From positions 1 to 64,000 of the forward strand of contig JBBRNO010000013.1 of assembly GCA_038230275.1 (NCBI GenBank): a DNA stretch of 64,000 nucleotides. Direction: 5' to 3'. The position numbers and the translations under genes are program-made. The DNA is from JANXXV01 sp038230275 (GTDB taxonomy: Bacteria; Acidobacteriota; Terriglobia; Bryobacterales; Bryobacteraceae). Below the pieces are notes generated by a model that worked only from the letters and a program-made list of their open reading frames with translations, was not told where the DNA came from and made no database searches. Positions 25,726-34,311 of the stretch are shown here, piece by piece (the first letter of the stretch is position 1; the number at the start of each line of letters is the position of its first letter).

Positions 25726-26276
25726 AATTTCTTGAAGACTATAAAACAGAACTGGTGCAGACGATTGGTGTGATTGACAACACCAAAGTACAGACGGCCA
25801 TCGACTGGTTCAAAGATGCACGGGAGAGCGGCAAGCACATCTTCGTGTGTGGCAACGGAGGCAGCGCTTCCACTGCTTCGCACTTTGCGTGCGACATGGT
25901 GAAGGGCGCCAGTTTCCAGCGCGAGCAGCGCTTTCGCATTATGGCGCTCACTGATTCGATGCCGACGATATCCGCCTATTCGAATGACGTAAGCCACGAC
26001 TGCATTTTCGAGGAGCAGTTGAAGAATTTTGCGCAACCGGGTGATGTGGTGATGGCGATTAGTGGATCAGGCAATTCGCCGAATGTGCTGCGCGCGTTAG
26101 AGTATGCGAATTCGATAGGATGCAAGACGATGGCGCTGACGGGACGGGATGGCGGAAAGCTGGGCCCCTTGGCCCAGCTCAATATTCAGGTGCCGGTCCC
26201 TCACATGGGACGCATTGAAGACGCCCACATGATTGTCTGCCACATGATTGGCTACTACTTCATGGAGAACAACTAA
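25722..26276 (+). CDS. SIS-domain sugar isomerase, GmhA-like
   Basis: 184 residues, ATG overlapping the ROK stop (ATGA). The phosphosugar-binding motif FVCGNGGSASTASHFACDMVKG at residues about 43-65 and GDVVMAISGSGNSPNVLRAL near 107 are those of D-sedoheptulose-7-phosphate isomerase; the catalytic His is in the C-terminal EDAHMIVCHMIGYYF. GmhA makes D-glycero-D-manno-heptose 7-phosphate, the substrate of an HldA-type kinase, which matches the RfaE-like gene upstream. Last gene of the operon; 3 bp from the convergent FAH gene. Confidence 0.85.
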   Translation: MKFLEDYKTELVQTIGVIDNTKVQTAIDWFKDARESGKHIFVCGNGGSASTASHFACDMVKGASFQREQRFRIMALTDSMPTISAYSNDVSHDCIFEEQLKNFAQPGDVVMAISGSGNSPNVLRALEYANSIGCKTMALTGRDGGKLGPLAQLNIQVPVPHMGRIEDAHMIVCHMIGYYFMENN

Positions 26277-26279
26277 CCG

Positions 26280-27128
26280 CTACTCGACGATCACTACAGG
26301 ATTGGAAAGTTCGCCGATCTCAGGCACCGAAATCGTCACCGTATCCCCAGCGGCCAAGGCCGACTCTTCGGTGACGATGATGCCGGTGCCGGTCAGCAGT
26401 ACCGATCCGGCAGGGACGGGATTCGCCCGCAACAGATATTCGATCAGCGCTTCAAACTTGCGGTTCAGCTTCGCTGTGCTGGTGGTTCCAGAGAACAGCG
26501 TCTGGCCCGCGCGCTGGATCACGCAGCTCATCTGCAGGTTGTATGGATCTGTGATTTCGTCGGGTGTGACAATCACCGGACCAAGAGAACAGCATCCGGT
26601 ATACATCTTGGACTGCGGTAAATATAGTGGATTCTCGCGCTCCAGATCCCACGCGGAAACATCGTCGGCGATTGTGTAGCCGAGGATCTCGCCCTTCGCC
26701 CCCAGGATCAATGCCAGTTCCGGCTCCGGCGCGGTGAACTTGGAATCACTGCGTATTCCGATATCTTTGCGGGGACCGACGCAGAAGCGCGCGGTCCCTT
26801 TGAAGAAAATTTCGGGTCTGGGATCTTTGTACACGTGGGCGTAAAAGCCTTCGCGCGTGCCGTGTTCGGCATCGCGGAAATCGGCGCTGGTCTGATAAGT
26901 GCAACCACAAGCCCACACTTCGCGAGGGTGAATGGGAATGATGGGAAGCGCGGCTTCTTTGTGGGCAATGGCTAACCGCGTGGCCACTTTAGTGAGCGAC
27001 GCGTTCTCCATTTCGGCCAGCCGGATCAGGTCGTACACGGTGTAATCCGGAATCGGCCGCACCATGCCATCCTTCTCAACGATGGCGGCGGTTACATTGT
27101 TGTTCCAACGGATTTGTCCAAGGCGCAT
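26280..27128 (-). CDS. FAH family protein, probable 2-keto-3-deoxy sugar acid dehydratase
   Basis: 282 residues of the fumarylacetoacetate hydrolase fold. The metal-binding acids are in APEPELALIL near residue 133, with YTIADDVSAWDLE near 153 and LLTGTGIIV near 250. Next to a 2-oxoglutarate semialdehyde-type dehydrogenase it resembles KdaD, which converts 2-keto-3-deoxy-pentonates to 2-oxoglutarate semialdehyde in oxidative (Weimberg-type) pentose pathways. This assignment is by context; other FAH enzymes hydrolyse or decarboxylate keto acids. It starts 4 bp after the aldehyde dehydrogenase stop, last in the minus-strand run. Confidence 0.75.
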   Translation of the reverse strand: MRLGQIRWNNNVTAAIVEKDGMVRPIPDYTVYDLIRLAEMENASLTKVATRLAIAHKEAALPIIPIHPREVWACGCTYQTSADFRDAEHGTREGFYAHVYKDPRPEIFFKGTARFCVGPRKDIGIRSDSKFTAPEPELALILGAKGEILGYTIADDVSAWDLERENPLYLPQSKMYTGCCSLGPVIVTPDEITDPYNLQMSCVIQRAGQTLFSGTTSTAKLNRKFEALIEYLLRANPVPAGSVLLTGTGIIVTEESALAAGDTVTISVPEIGELSNPVVIVE

Positions 27129-27132
27129 GGCG

Positions 27133-28578
27133 TTAGTATTTCAGGTAGACGGTCTTGTAATCGCTGTAGAATTCCAGCGCCGCCGGTCCCTGCTCCTTTG
27201 CTCCAAAGCTGGAGTCTTTGGTTCCGCCAAACGGCAATTGATACTCTACGCCCGCACTGGGCAGGTTCACCGTCAGCAGGCCCGCTTCCATGCGATAGAC
27301 GAAGTCGAATACGCGCGAGACATTGGTGGTCTGGATGGACGCCGAAAGGCCAAACGGAATATTGTTGGCGATGCGCATGGCGTCTTCGAAATCCTTGGCG
27401 CGCATCACGGCCAGCACCGGTCCGAAAATCTCTTCCTGCGCGATGGTCATGGATTCGGTGACATCCGAGAATACGGTGGGTTCGCAGAAGTAGCCCTTAT
27501 CGTAGGCGCCGCCAGTCAAGCGGTTGCCTCCGCACTTCAACACTGCGCCTTCCTTCTTTCCGATCTCGATGTACTTCAGGTTTGTGTCCAACTGGCCCTG
27601 GTCGATGGCCGGGCCGATGTCGATGCCGGCTTCCATGCCGTTGCCGACCTTCAGCTTTTTGGTGCGCTCTACAACCGCTTCCACGAACTTGTCATAGATT
27701 GCATCTTCCACAATCACGCGGCTGGTGGCAGTGCACTTCTGTCCAGTTGAGAAGAACGACGCATTGACTGTGTTTTCCACTGCGCTGTTGAAGTCGGCGT
27801 CGGCCAAAACGATGGTCGGATTCTTGCCGCCCATTTCGAGTTGGATACGCAGGCGGCGCTTCGAAGCTTCGCCGTGCAACCAGTTGCCGATCTCGCACGA
27901 TCCGGTGAAGGATACAGCCTTGAGTGGCTTGGCGTTGATCAGCGCTTTGCCGATCTCGCCTCCGGATCCAGCAACGAAATTCACCACGCCCTTCGGAATT
28001 CCGGCTTCATGGCAGGCTTCCACAATGCGCCATGCGCTGAGCGGAGAAACCGATGCCGGCTTGAGGATCACGGTGTTGCCGCAGATCAACGCGGGCGCAA
28101 GTTTCCACGCAGGAATCGCGATGGGGAAGTTCCACGGGGTAACCAAGCCCACCACGCCGATCGCCTTGCGAATGGCGAACATGTGGACGCGGTCGCGTTC
28201 CGATGGGACAAGCAGGCCATTGAGGCGCGAGCCCTCTCCGCCGAAATAGCGGAAGATGTTGATGGCGCGGCGGACTTCGCCTTTCGCCTCAGGAAGCGTC
28301 TTGCCTTCTTCCCGGGTCATCTCGGCCGCGATGGAATCGAACTTGCGATCCAGGATGTCAGCTACTTTGAAGAGGAAAGCTCCGCGGCCGGGACCGGGCA
28401 TGGCGGACCATGCGGGGAACGCGGCCTCAGCGGCGGCGGCCGCGGCGTCTACGTCCGCCGCGGTACCCTTCACGAACAGTCCGACTACTTCATCTGTGTT
28501 GGCGGGGTTGCGGTCTTCAAACGTTGGACCCGATACCCACTCGCCGTTGATGTAATTACGAAAAGTTTCAGTGCTCAT
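27133..28578 (-). CDS. NAD(P)-dependent aldehyde dehydrogenase, probable 2-oxoglutarate semialdehyde type
   Basis: 481 residues, full length for the family. The catalytic Cys lies in FFSTGQKCTATSR around residue 288 and the general base Glu in LEMGGKNP around 254; the cofactor strand VVNFVAGSGGEIG is near 205. The sequence looks closest to 2,5-dioxovalerate/2-oxoglutarate semialdehyde dehydrogenases. Together with the FAH enzyme it would finish sugar-acid breakdown by delivering 2-oxoglutarate to the TCA cycle. It is placed directly downstream of LemA on the minus strand with a 16 bp gap. Confidence 0.88.
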   Translation of the reverse strand: MSTETFRNYINGEWVSGPTFEDRNPANTDEVVGLFVKGTAADVDAAAAAAEAAFPAWSAMPGPGRGAFLFKVADILDRKFDSIAAEMTREEGKTLPEAKGEVRRAINIFRYFGGEGSRLNGLLVPSERDRVHMFAIRKAIGVVGLVTPWNFPIAIPAWKLAPALICGNTVILKPASVSPLSAWRIVEACHEAGIPKGVVNFVAGSGGEIGKALINAKPLKAVSFTGSCEIGNWLHGEASKRRLRIQLEMGGKNPTIVLADADFNSAVENTVNASFFSTGQKCTATSRVIVEDAIYDKFVEAVVERTKKLKVGNGMEAGIDIGPAIDQGQLDTNLKYIEIGKKEGAVLKCGGNRLTGGAYDKGYFCEPTVFSDVTESMTIAQEEIFGPVLAVMRAKDFEDAMRIANNIPFGLSASIQTTNVSRVFDFVYRMEAGLLTVNLPSAGVEYQLPFGGTKDSSFGAKEQGPAALEFYSDYKTVYLKY

Positions 28579-28594
28579 TTGCCTCGTTTCTTCC

Positions 28595-29161
28595 CTAAAA
28601 AGCTACCTTCGGGTTTGCCCGTGCAGCGGGGTCCGTTTTGAAGTACGCATCGTTGCGTTGGAACCCAAAGAGCCCTGCCGCGATGTTATTCGGAAACAGA
28701 TCGATGTTCGTATTGTATTTCTGAACTGTCTCATTATATCTGCGACGCTCCACCGCAATACGGTTCTCCGTGCCGGACAATTCGTCCTGTAGACGCAGGA
28801 AGTTTTCATTCGACTTAAGCTGCGGATAGTTCTCGGAAATCACCAGCAAACGGCCCAACGCGCCGTCTAGCTGGCCGTTGGCCTGAATCTTTTCGGCGGG
28901 AGTGCGCGCACCCGCCATCGCCGCGCGGGCATTGGCGATCGCTGTAAAAACTTCCGTCTCGTGTTTCGCAAATCCCTTCACGGTCTCCACCAGGTTCGGA
29001 ATCAAATCGGAGCGCCGCTGCAACACGACATCCACTTGAGCCCAGGCCCCGGCGATGGCTTCGCGTTGCACCACCAAGTCATTGCGTACACCCATCAGCT
29101 TCACCCCGAACAGAAGCCCGAACAACACCAATACGACGACGATAATCAAAGCAATTTTCAT
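28595..29161 (-). CDS. lemA: LemA family membrane protein
   Basis: 188 residues from the ATG at 29161, chosen for the GAGGAAA site 6 bases upstream. One N-terminal transmembrane helix (ALIIVVVLVLFGLLFGV) is followed by the LemA helical domain: VQREAIAGAWAQVDVVLQRRSDLIPNLVETVKGF, ESYPQL-like ISENYPQLKSNENFL, and ERRRYNETVQKYN near the end. LemA proteins are small membrane-anchored helical proteins of unclear function, often beside a TPM protein. Here a TPM gene lies two genes upstream in the same run. Confidence 0.9.
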   Translation of the reverse strand: MKIALIIVVVLVLFGLLFGVKLMGVRNDLVVQREAIAGAWAQVDVVLQRRSDLIPNLVETVKGFAKHETEVFTAIANARAAMAGARTPAEKIQANGQLDGALGRLLVISENYPQLKSNENFLRLQDELSGTENRIAVERRRYNETVQKYNTNIDLFPNNIAAGLFGFQRNDAYFKTDPAARANPKVAF

Positions 29162-29168
29162 GGTTTCC

Positions 29169-29879
29169 TCATTTCTCCATTCGATCGACAGCATCCACCA
29201 CAACGAGAATCTGTTTCAAATACTCGCGGAACAGCGGTAATGGTTGAAGGTCCCGCGATTTCACCTTCTCCTCACGAACATCCAATAGTGTAAGAAACGG
29301 AGATGCGTCGATGCCAAACTTTCCGCCGCAGGCTTTGACGATCTCACGCTTATCGAACTGCGCCACTTCACCGGAAAGCAGTAAGGCATGACGGAACAAG
29401 ACGCAGAAGGTGGAAATGGAATCCGCCAGTAGGCGCAGCAAGACATCTTTTTCCGACAAGACAGCCGCGGCTTTCTGGCGCAGCCGCAGCATCTTCGCGC
29501 GCAGTTCGTGCTCCACCTGGGCGCGATAGAACGAATAATCGATGGTCAGATCGGCCACAACATTGACGCCGTGCAGAACTTTGTGGCGCTCCTTGATGTC
29601 GTGAAATTCGATGGGAAAGCAATCGGTGGAGGTTCGCACTTCCTCTTCGCTCAGCAACAGCGGGGCCGGATTGTTCTTCTCGCGCCACCAGCGGATGATT
29701 GGTTCCGAGTCGGACAGTTCCTGCGGAGTCACCTGCTTGAGGACACAGAGAACGTTCAAGTCGGAGAATTGATCTTTGCCGGTCTTGGTCGCCGCTGATC
29801 CGTACAGGATCACGGCCACCAGCCGGTCCCCATTGGCGGACCGCATTTTCTCGACCAGTTCAGTGAGTAGCTTGTCCAT
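29169..29879 (-). CDS. Nucleotidyltransferase-fold protein between TPM and LemA
   Basis: 236 residues from the ATG at 29879; a TTG at 29891 would add four residues. The N-terminus has the pol-beta nucleotidyltransferase pattern VILYGSAAT, then FSDLNVLCV: the GS and the first Asp are present, but the second metal Asp (usually SDxD) is Asn. The C-terminal half is helical and may be a HEPN- or substrate-binding-type domain. With one acid changed, activity is uncertain. It interrupts the usual LemA-TPM pair, spaced 19 and 7 bp, so it is probably part of their unit. Confidence 0.72.
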   Translation of the reverse strand: MDKLLTELVEKMRSANGDRLVAVILYGSAATKTGKDQFSDLNVLCVLKQVTPQELSDSEPIIRWWREKNNPAPLLLSEEEVRTSTDCFPIEFHDIKERHKVLHGVNVVADLTIDYSFYRAQVEHELRAKMLRLRQKAAAVLSEKDVLLRLLADSISTFCVLFRHALLLSGEVAQFDKREIVKACGGKFGIDASPFLTLLDVREEKVKSRDLQPLPLFREYLKQILVVVDAVDRMEK

Positions 29880-29898
29880 AGTGATTATCAATCAGCGA

Positions 29899-30672
29899 TT
29901 ACCAATCGCTGGAAGCGCCTCCGCCACCGGAGTCTCCGCCGCCGAATCCGCCGAACCCTCCACCACCGCCGCCGCCCGAGTCAAATCCGCCGAAGCCTCC
30001 GCCACCGCCGCGTCCGCGGCCACCGCCCAACAGATTACCCAATAGCATTCCTGCGATGAATCCGCCGCCGCCGCCGGATTTGATGATCCACAGCAGAAGA
30101 AGGATGCCACCCACCACCACCGGCCACGGGATTTCAGACGGCGCCTGTTTGCGCGGCCGGGGCCGATATGCCGCATCATCGAGGGTAACGCCTTTTGCTT
30201 GCGCGATGCGGCTGCCCAGGCTGTGCGCCGCCGAATAAAGCGCCTCGCCATAGTTCCCGGCGCGAAGCGAGACGCGCATTTCGCGGAGCGTGGCGCCGCT
30301 GGTAGCGTCGGTGATGTAGGGTTCCAGGCCACGGCCGATCTCCAGCCGGCTGCGCTTATCTTTGACAACGAGAAGCAACAGCAATCCTTCATCGACACCT
30401 TTTTTGCCGATACCCCACTGGCGATAGAGGTTGTTGGCAACGTCATCCACCGGTTCGCCGTCCAGCGTATCCATGGTGACGAAAGCCATTTGCGCACCGG
30501 TCGCTTTCTCCACTTGGGCGCAATAGCGTTCCAATTCCTGGCGGGATTCCGGGGTGATAACCTTAGCAAAATCGTTGACGTAGCCTGTCGGCTTGAGCGA
30601 CGTAAGATCAATGGCGAAAGCACTGCCAGCCAGCAGCAGAAGTGCTACGACACGCCGCGGAGTCATTGCCAT
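29899..30672 (-). CDS. TPM domain (YgcG-type) exported membrane protein
   Basis: 257 residues. A signal peptide is followed by the TPM domain from about residue 28: PTGYVNDFAKVITPESRQELE, DVANNLYRQWGIGKKGVDEGLLLLLVVKDKRSRLEIGRGLE. A transmembrane helix (VVVGGILLLLWIIKSG) lies near residue 190, and the rest is almost pure Gly/Ser/Phe with a final ASSDW. The TPM domain faces outside and the Gly-rich tail is cytoplasmic or disordered. Family function is unresolved; in plants it is linked to photosystem repair. Alternative ATG two codons downstream. Likely operon with the M16 gene 10 bp upstream. Confidence 0.88.
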   Translation of the reverse strand: MAMTPRRVVALLLLAGSAFAIDLTSLKPTGYVNDFAKVITPESRQELERYCAQVEKATGAQMAFVTMDTLDGEPVDDVANNLYRQWGIGKKGVDEGLLLLLVVKDKRSRLEIGRGLEPYITDATSGATLREMRVSLRAGNYGEALYSAAHSLGSRIAQAKGVTLDDAAYRPRPRKQAPSEIPWPVVVGGILLLLWIIKSGGGGGFIAGMLLGNLLGGGRGRGGGGGFGGFDSGGGGGGGFGGFGGGDSGGGGASSDW

Positions 30673-30682
30673 TGCAGCCAGA

Positions 30683-31969
30683 TTAACAAACCAACTCTTC
30701 GGGGTTGACCACCAGACCGTTCAGTTTGCCAAGAACGCTGAGCCCGACTTGGTTATGTCCAAACAAATCCTGTGAAATCTGTTGGATCTCTTCGGCGGTC
30801 ACCTTTTCGATGCATTCCACCATCTGGTCCACGGTGAAGAACTTGCCGAAGAACAGTTCCTGGCGAGCCAGGTTTGACATGCGGCTGGAGGTAGATTCCA
30901 GACTCAAGGCGAGCGATCCTTTCAGATGGTCTTTGGCGCGGCGCAGCTCCTCGGCTGGAACCGGGCTGTCTTGCAGATGCCGGAACTCGGCCATGGTCAT
31001 ATCAATGACCCGGCGAACGTTTTCGAGTGATGTTCCGGCGGCCACCGCCAGGCAACCGGTATCGCGATATAGATTCAGTTCGGAAAATACGGAATAAGCC
31101 ATCCCATGCTTTTCGCGAATGTTCTGGAAGAGGCGTGAACTCATGCCGCCACCTAGAATGGTGCTCAGCACGTAGCACCCATATCGGTGTTCGCTGCTGA
31201 TCTCATAGGCGGGCACTCCCATGCAGACATGGACCTGTTCCAGAGACCGCTTGTTCTTCACAATCAAGGGCACTTGCGTCACCGGCACTGGCTCCGGTAC
31301 CGCCGGAGTTCCGGGACTGAGACGTTCAAAATAGTCCGAAGCAAAGCTGACGATTCGGGCGTGATCCAGCCGGCCCGCGGCCGTAATCACGATATTCTGC
31401 GGTATGTAGACGCGCTTGTAATACGCCTCGACCGCGTTTTTGGCGAAACCCTTGATGGTGGATTTGGTGCCCAGGATAGACCTGCCCAGCGGATGGTCTT
31501 TCCAGAAGTTACTGGCAAACGCCTCATGCACCAGGTATTCCGGACTGTCGGCTTCCATCTTCAACTCTTCCAGGATGACGCCTTTTTCCTTCTCGATGTC
31601 AGCCTCTTCGAACAAGGGGTTCAGCACCAGGTCGGCCAGGACGTCAAAGGCGAGCGGCAGGTGATCGTCAATCACTTTCGAGTTGTAGCTAACCAGCTCT
31701 TTGGCAGTGTAGGCGTCAAGGTGTCCGCCGCAGGAATCCACGACACGCGCGATTTCTTCGGCGGTACGGTTCTTGGTGCCCTTGAACAGCATGTGCTCAA
31801 TGAAGTGCGAGATGCCGTTTTGTTTCACTGTTTCGCGACGGGCCCCGGTGCCAATCCACACTCCTACACTGACCGAGCGGACATGTGGCATGGATTCGGA
31901 GATGACCCGGATCCCGTTGGGAAGCGTGGTCATGTCAATATCGCGGGCGTTCAACACGGAAGAAGCCAT
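30683..31969 (-). CDS. M16 family zinc peptidase
   Basis: 428 residues, the single-unit size of processing-peptidase-like M16 proteins. The inverted zinc motif HxxEH is in SHFIEHMLFKGT at residues about 49-60, and the third ligand Glu is in EKEKGVILEEL near residue 130. The second half carries the conserved inactive-domain Arg/Tyr features. No signal peptide, so probably cytoplasmic. First gene of a six-gene minus-strand run, 49 bp from the divergent rlmN. No Shine-Dalgarno is evident before the ATG. Confidence 0.9.
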   Translation of the reverse strand: MASSVLNARDIDMTTLPNGIRVISESMPHVRSVSVGVWIGTGARRETVKQNGISHFIEHMLFKGTKNRTAEEIARVVDSCGGHLDAYTAKELVSYNSKVIDDHLPLAFDVLADLVLNPLFEEADIEKEKGVILEELKMEADSPEYLVHEAFASNFWKDHPLGRSILGTKSTIKGFAKNAVEAYYKRVYIPQNIVITAAGRLDHARIVSFASDYFERLSPGTPAVPEPVPVTQVPLIVKNKRSLEQVHVCMGVPAYEISSEHRYGCYVLSTILGGGMSSRLFQNIREKHGMAYSVFSELNLYRDTGCLAVAAGTSLENVRRVIDMTMAEFRHLQDSPVPAEELRRAKDHLKGSLALSLESTSSRMSNLARQELFFGKFFTVDQMVECIEKVTAEEIQQISQDLFGHNQVGLSVLGKLNGLVVNPEELVC

Positions 31970-32018
31970 AGTTATGATTGGGGGAGTACTTCCAGTGTAA
32001 CAGGGTAAACTGAAATGG

Positions 32019-33074
32019 ATGTCGCAAACACTGGTTGGAATGGAGTTGCCGGAGCTCCAGCAGTTGCTGGGTGCGGCGCAACCGGCGTTTCGAGCGCGCC
32101 AGATCTACGGGGCGCTCTATAAGCAGAAAGTACGCAATCTGGCCGAGGTTTCAAACCTGCCAAAGGACCTGCGGGAACAGCTGAATCAACAGCTCGAATT
32201 TGGGCTTCCCGAAGTCGAAAACTTTTTTGATTCCATCGATGGAACGCGGCGTTACCTGTTGCGGCTGCGCGATGCCCGGACGGTGGAAACCGTGCTGATG
32301 CCGGAGGATGGCCGGGACACCATTTGCATCTCAACGCAGGTGGGCTGTCCGGTAGACTGCAAGTTTTGTCTGACCGCACTGTTGGGACTGGAGCGGAGTT
32401 TGACGGCGGGGGAAATTGTGGGACAGGTGCTGCACGTTGCCGCCGCTCATGGTTTGTCTCCAACCGATACGCGGATGAACGTGGTGATGATGGGGATGGG
32501 CGAGCCGTTTTTGAACTTGCCGAATGTGTTGAAGGCATCGCGGATTCTGGTCGATCCGAATGGCGTGGGAATGTCGCCCCGGCGGATCACTGTTTCGACA
32601 TCCGGAATCATCCCGAAAATTGCCGAATTTGCGATGGAGCCAATGCGTCCCAGGCTGGCGATTTCGCTGAATGCTTCCACTGAGGAACAACGGCAGCAGC
32701 TGATGCCGATCACCCGGAAATACCATCTAAAAGACTTGATGGAAGCTTGCCGCGCTTATCCACTGCGGCCCTGGGAAAACCTGACTTTCGAGTATGTGCT
32801 TTTGAAGGGCGTGAACGATACCGATGCGGATGCGCGCCGCGTGACGAAGCTGGTGGCGAACATCAATTGCAAGGTTAACGTGATCGCGCTGAATCCAGGC
32901 CCCGGCATTCCGTTCGGCACTCCCCATCCGGAGCGCGTGGATGCATTCCAGGCGATTGTACGCAAATCGGTCCCATGCTTTTTGCGGAAGCCGCGCGGCT
33001 TGGATATTTACGCGGCTTGCGGTCAACTAAAAAGAACCACCGAATCGGAGCCGCTGGTCGAGTTGAAAGCCTAA
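32019..33074 (+). CDS. rlmN: 23S rRNA (adenine-2503-C2)-methyltransferase
   Basis: 351 residues. The radical SAM cluster motif is QVGCPVDCKFC (Cys110, Cys114, Cys117), with GMGEPFLN near residue 160 and a SAM-binding SISLNAS-type strand. The second catalytic Cys is in LDIYAACGQL near the C-terminus. RlmN methylates C2 of A2503 in 23S rRNA and A37 of some tRNAs. The closely related Cfr is less likely in this housekeeping setting. It stands alone, convergent with the CoA-transferase gene with a 4 bp overlap. Confidence 0.93.
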   Translation: MSQTLVGMELPELQQLLGAAQPAFRARQIYGALYKQKVRNLAEVSNLPKDLREQLNQQLEFGLPEVENFFDSIDGTRRYLLRLRDARTVETVLMPEDGRDTICISTQVGCPVDCKFCLTALLGLERSLTAGEIVGQVLHVAAAHGLSPTDTRMNVVMMGMGEPFLNLPNVLKASRILVDPNGVGMSPRRITVSTSGIIPKIAEFAMEPMRPRLAISLNASTEEQRQQLMPITRKYHLKDLMEACRAYPLRPWENLTFEYVLLKGVNDTDADARRVTKLVANINCKVNVIALNPGPGIPFGTPHPERVDAFQAIVRKSVPCFLRKPRGLDIYAACGQLKRTTESEPLVELKA

Positions 33075-34279
33075 CCCATTGCGGCGCCGTCGCTCAGCAT
33101 TTTCTCCACCGCAGCTTCATCGTAGCCGAGCGACCGCAGAATTTCGACCGTGTGCTGGCCAATTCCGGGTGCGAACCGGGGCGGCGTTTTTGCTTCCCCT
33201 CGCAAGTTGATCGGATTGTTGACCGTGCGCATGGGGCCGCCGGGCGCGTCGGCGATCTCCGCGAAGACTCCATTCATCTCAGCTTGCAGGTCGCGGGAAA
33301 CCTGCTCACTATCGGGTACAACGCCGAAGATGATGTCCAATTCGTGAAAGCGCGCCGTCAGTTCGGCGAAATCCACTGCGCCGATGGAGGCGTCCATCAA
33401 GGCGATCAACTCCGCGGCGTGTGCGGCTCTGACTTCATGGGAGTTGAAGCGCGGATCGTGCTGCAGGCTTTGCAATCCGAGCGCCTGGCAGAGGCGGGGC
33501 CAATCCTTTTGGACATCCAGACAACAGAGAATGATGCGGTGCCCGTCACTGGTGACATAGTGATTCACCAGGGGATTCACCGTGGTGTGGCGGCTCCAAC
33601 GATGGGCGAATTTCGCTCCCACCATCGCCGCTTGCACATTGCAGCTGTTCGACCAGATTCCGTTGGCGATCAGAGACGTGCTGACCTTTGTTCCCAGACC
33701 GGTTTTTTCGCGTTGATACATGGCCAGCAGAATTCCGGCGAAGAGTGCCATCGATGTGGGATGATCGCCAAAGCCTGGGGGCGACTGGCACGGATCGGCT
33801 CCCGCGTTATGCATTGTAGCCATCAGGCCGGACCGTGCCCAGTAGGCAGTCATGTCGTAGCCGGGCTTGTCGACGTCGGGGCCAGTTTCGCCATAGCCGC
33901 TCAGTTGCCCATAAATGAGCCGCGGGTTCAGGGCGCTTAGCGTTTCATATTCCAAGCGGAACTTTGAGATCAGGGGTGGCTGGTAGTTCGTGATGAAAAC
34001 GTCCGCGGATTGCACCAGCTTCAGCAGCGCGTCACGGGCCTCGGTATGGTTTAAGTCCAAGGCGACGCTGCGTTTGTTGCGGCCTTCCAGTATCCAGCAG
34101 TAGGCATGCTCGGAAGCGGGCATGGGCGGGGAGAGCGAAAGATAGCGGTACGGATCGCCTAGCGGCGGGCGCTCAATCTTGATGACGTCCGCGCCGAAGT
34201 CCGACAGCGCCGTGGCCGCCGCCGGGGCGGCAATGTAGGTGCTGCAGTCAATCACTCGAATTCCTGAAAGAATACCCAG
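33071..34279 (-). CDS. CaiB/BaiF (family III) CoA-transferase
   Basis: 402 residues when started at a CTG at 34279, where GGAGG lies 5 bases upstream and the protein begins exactly where family members do (LGILSGIRVIDCSTYIAAP). The longer frame to 34513 reads antisense through the neighbour and is not protein-like; a GTG at 34255 would cut the first strand. The catalytic Asp lies in GYDMTAYW near residue 170 and FGADVIKIE is at 30. These enzymes move CoA between acyl groups. It diverges from the kinase gene with only 32 bp between starts, which fits joint regulation. Confidence 0.82.
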   Translation of the reverse strand: MGILSGIRVIDCSTYIAAPAAATALSDFGADVIKIERPPLGDPYRYLSLSPPMPASEHAYCWILEGRNKRSVALDLNHTEARDALLKLVQSADVFITNYQPPLISKFRLEYETLSALNPRLIYGQLSGYGETGPDVDKPGYDMTAYWARSGLMATMHNAGADPCQSPPGFGDHPTSMALFAGILLAMYQREKTGLGTKVSTSLIANGIWSNSCNVQAAMVGAKFAHRWSRHTTVNPLVNHYVTSDGHRIILCCLDVQKDWPRLCQALGLQSLQHDPRFNSHEVRAAHAAELIALMDASIGAVDFAELTARFHELDIIFGVVPDSEQVSRDLQAEMNGVFAEIADAPGGPMRTVNNPINLRGEAKTPPRFAPGIGQHTVEILRSLGYDEAAVEKMLSDGAAMG

Positions 34280-34311
34280 ATCATCCTCCGTTCCGGTGTC
34301 ATGATATACGA

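Noticed and set aside
29893..29911. Small 8 bp inverted repeat over the TPM stop codon as a terminator
   Set aside because: It overlaps the coding end, has a 3-base loop and no T-run, and the next gene follows closely, so termination there is unlikely.
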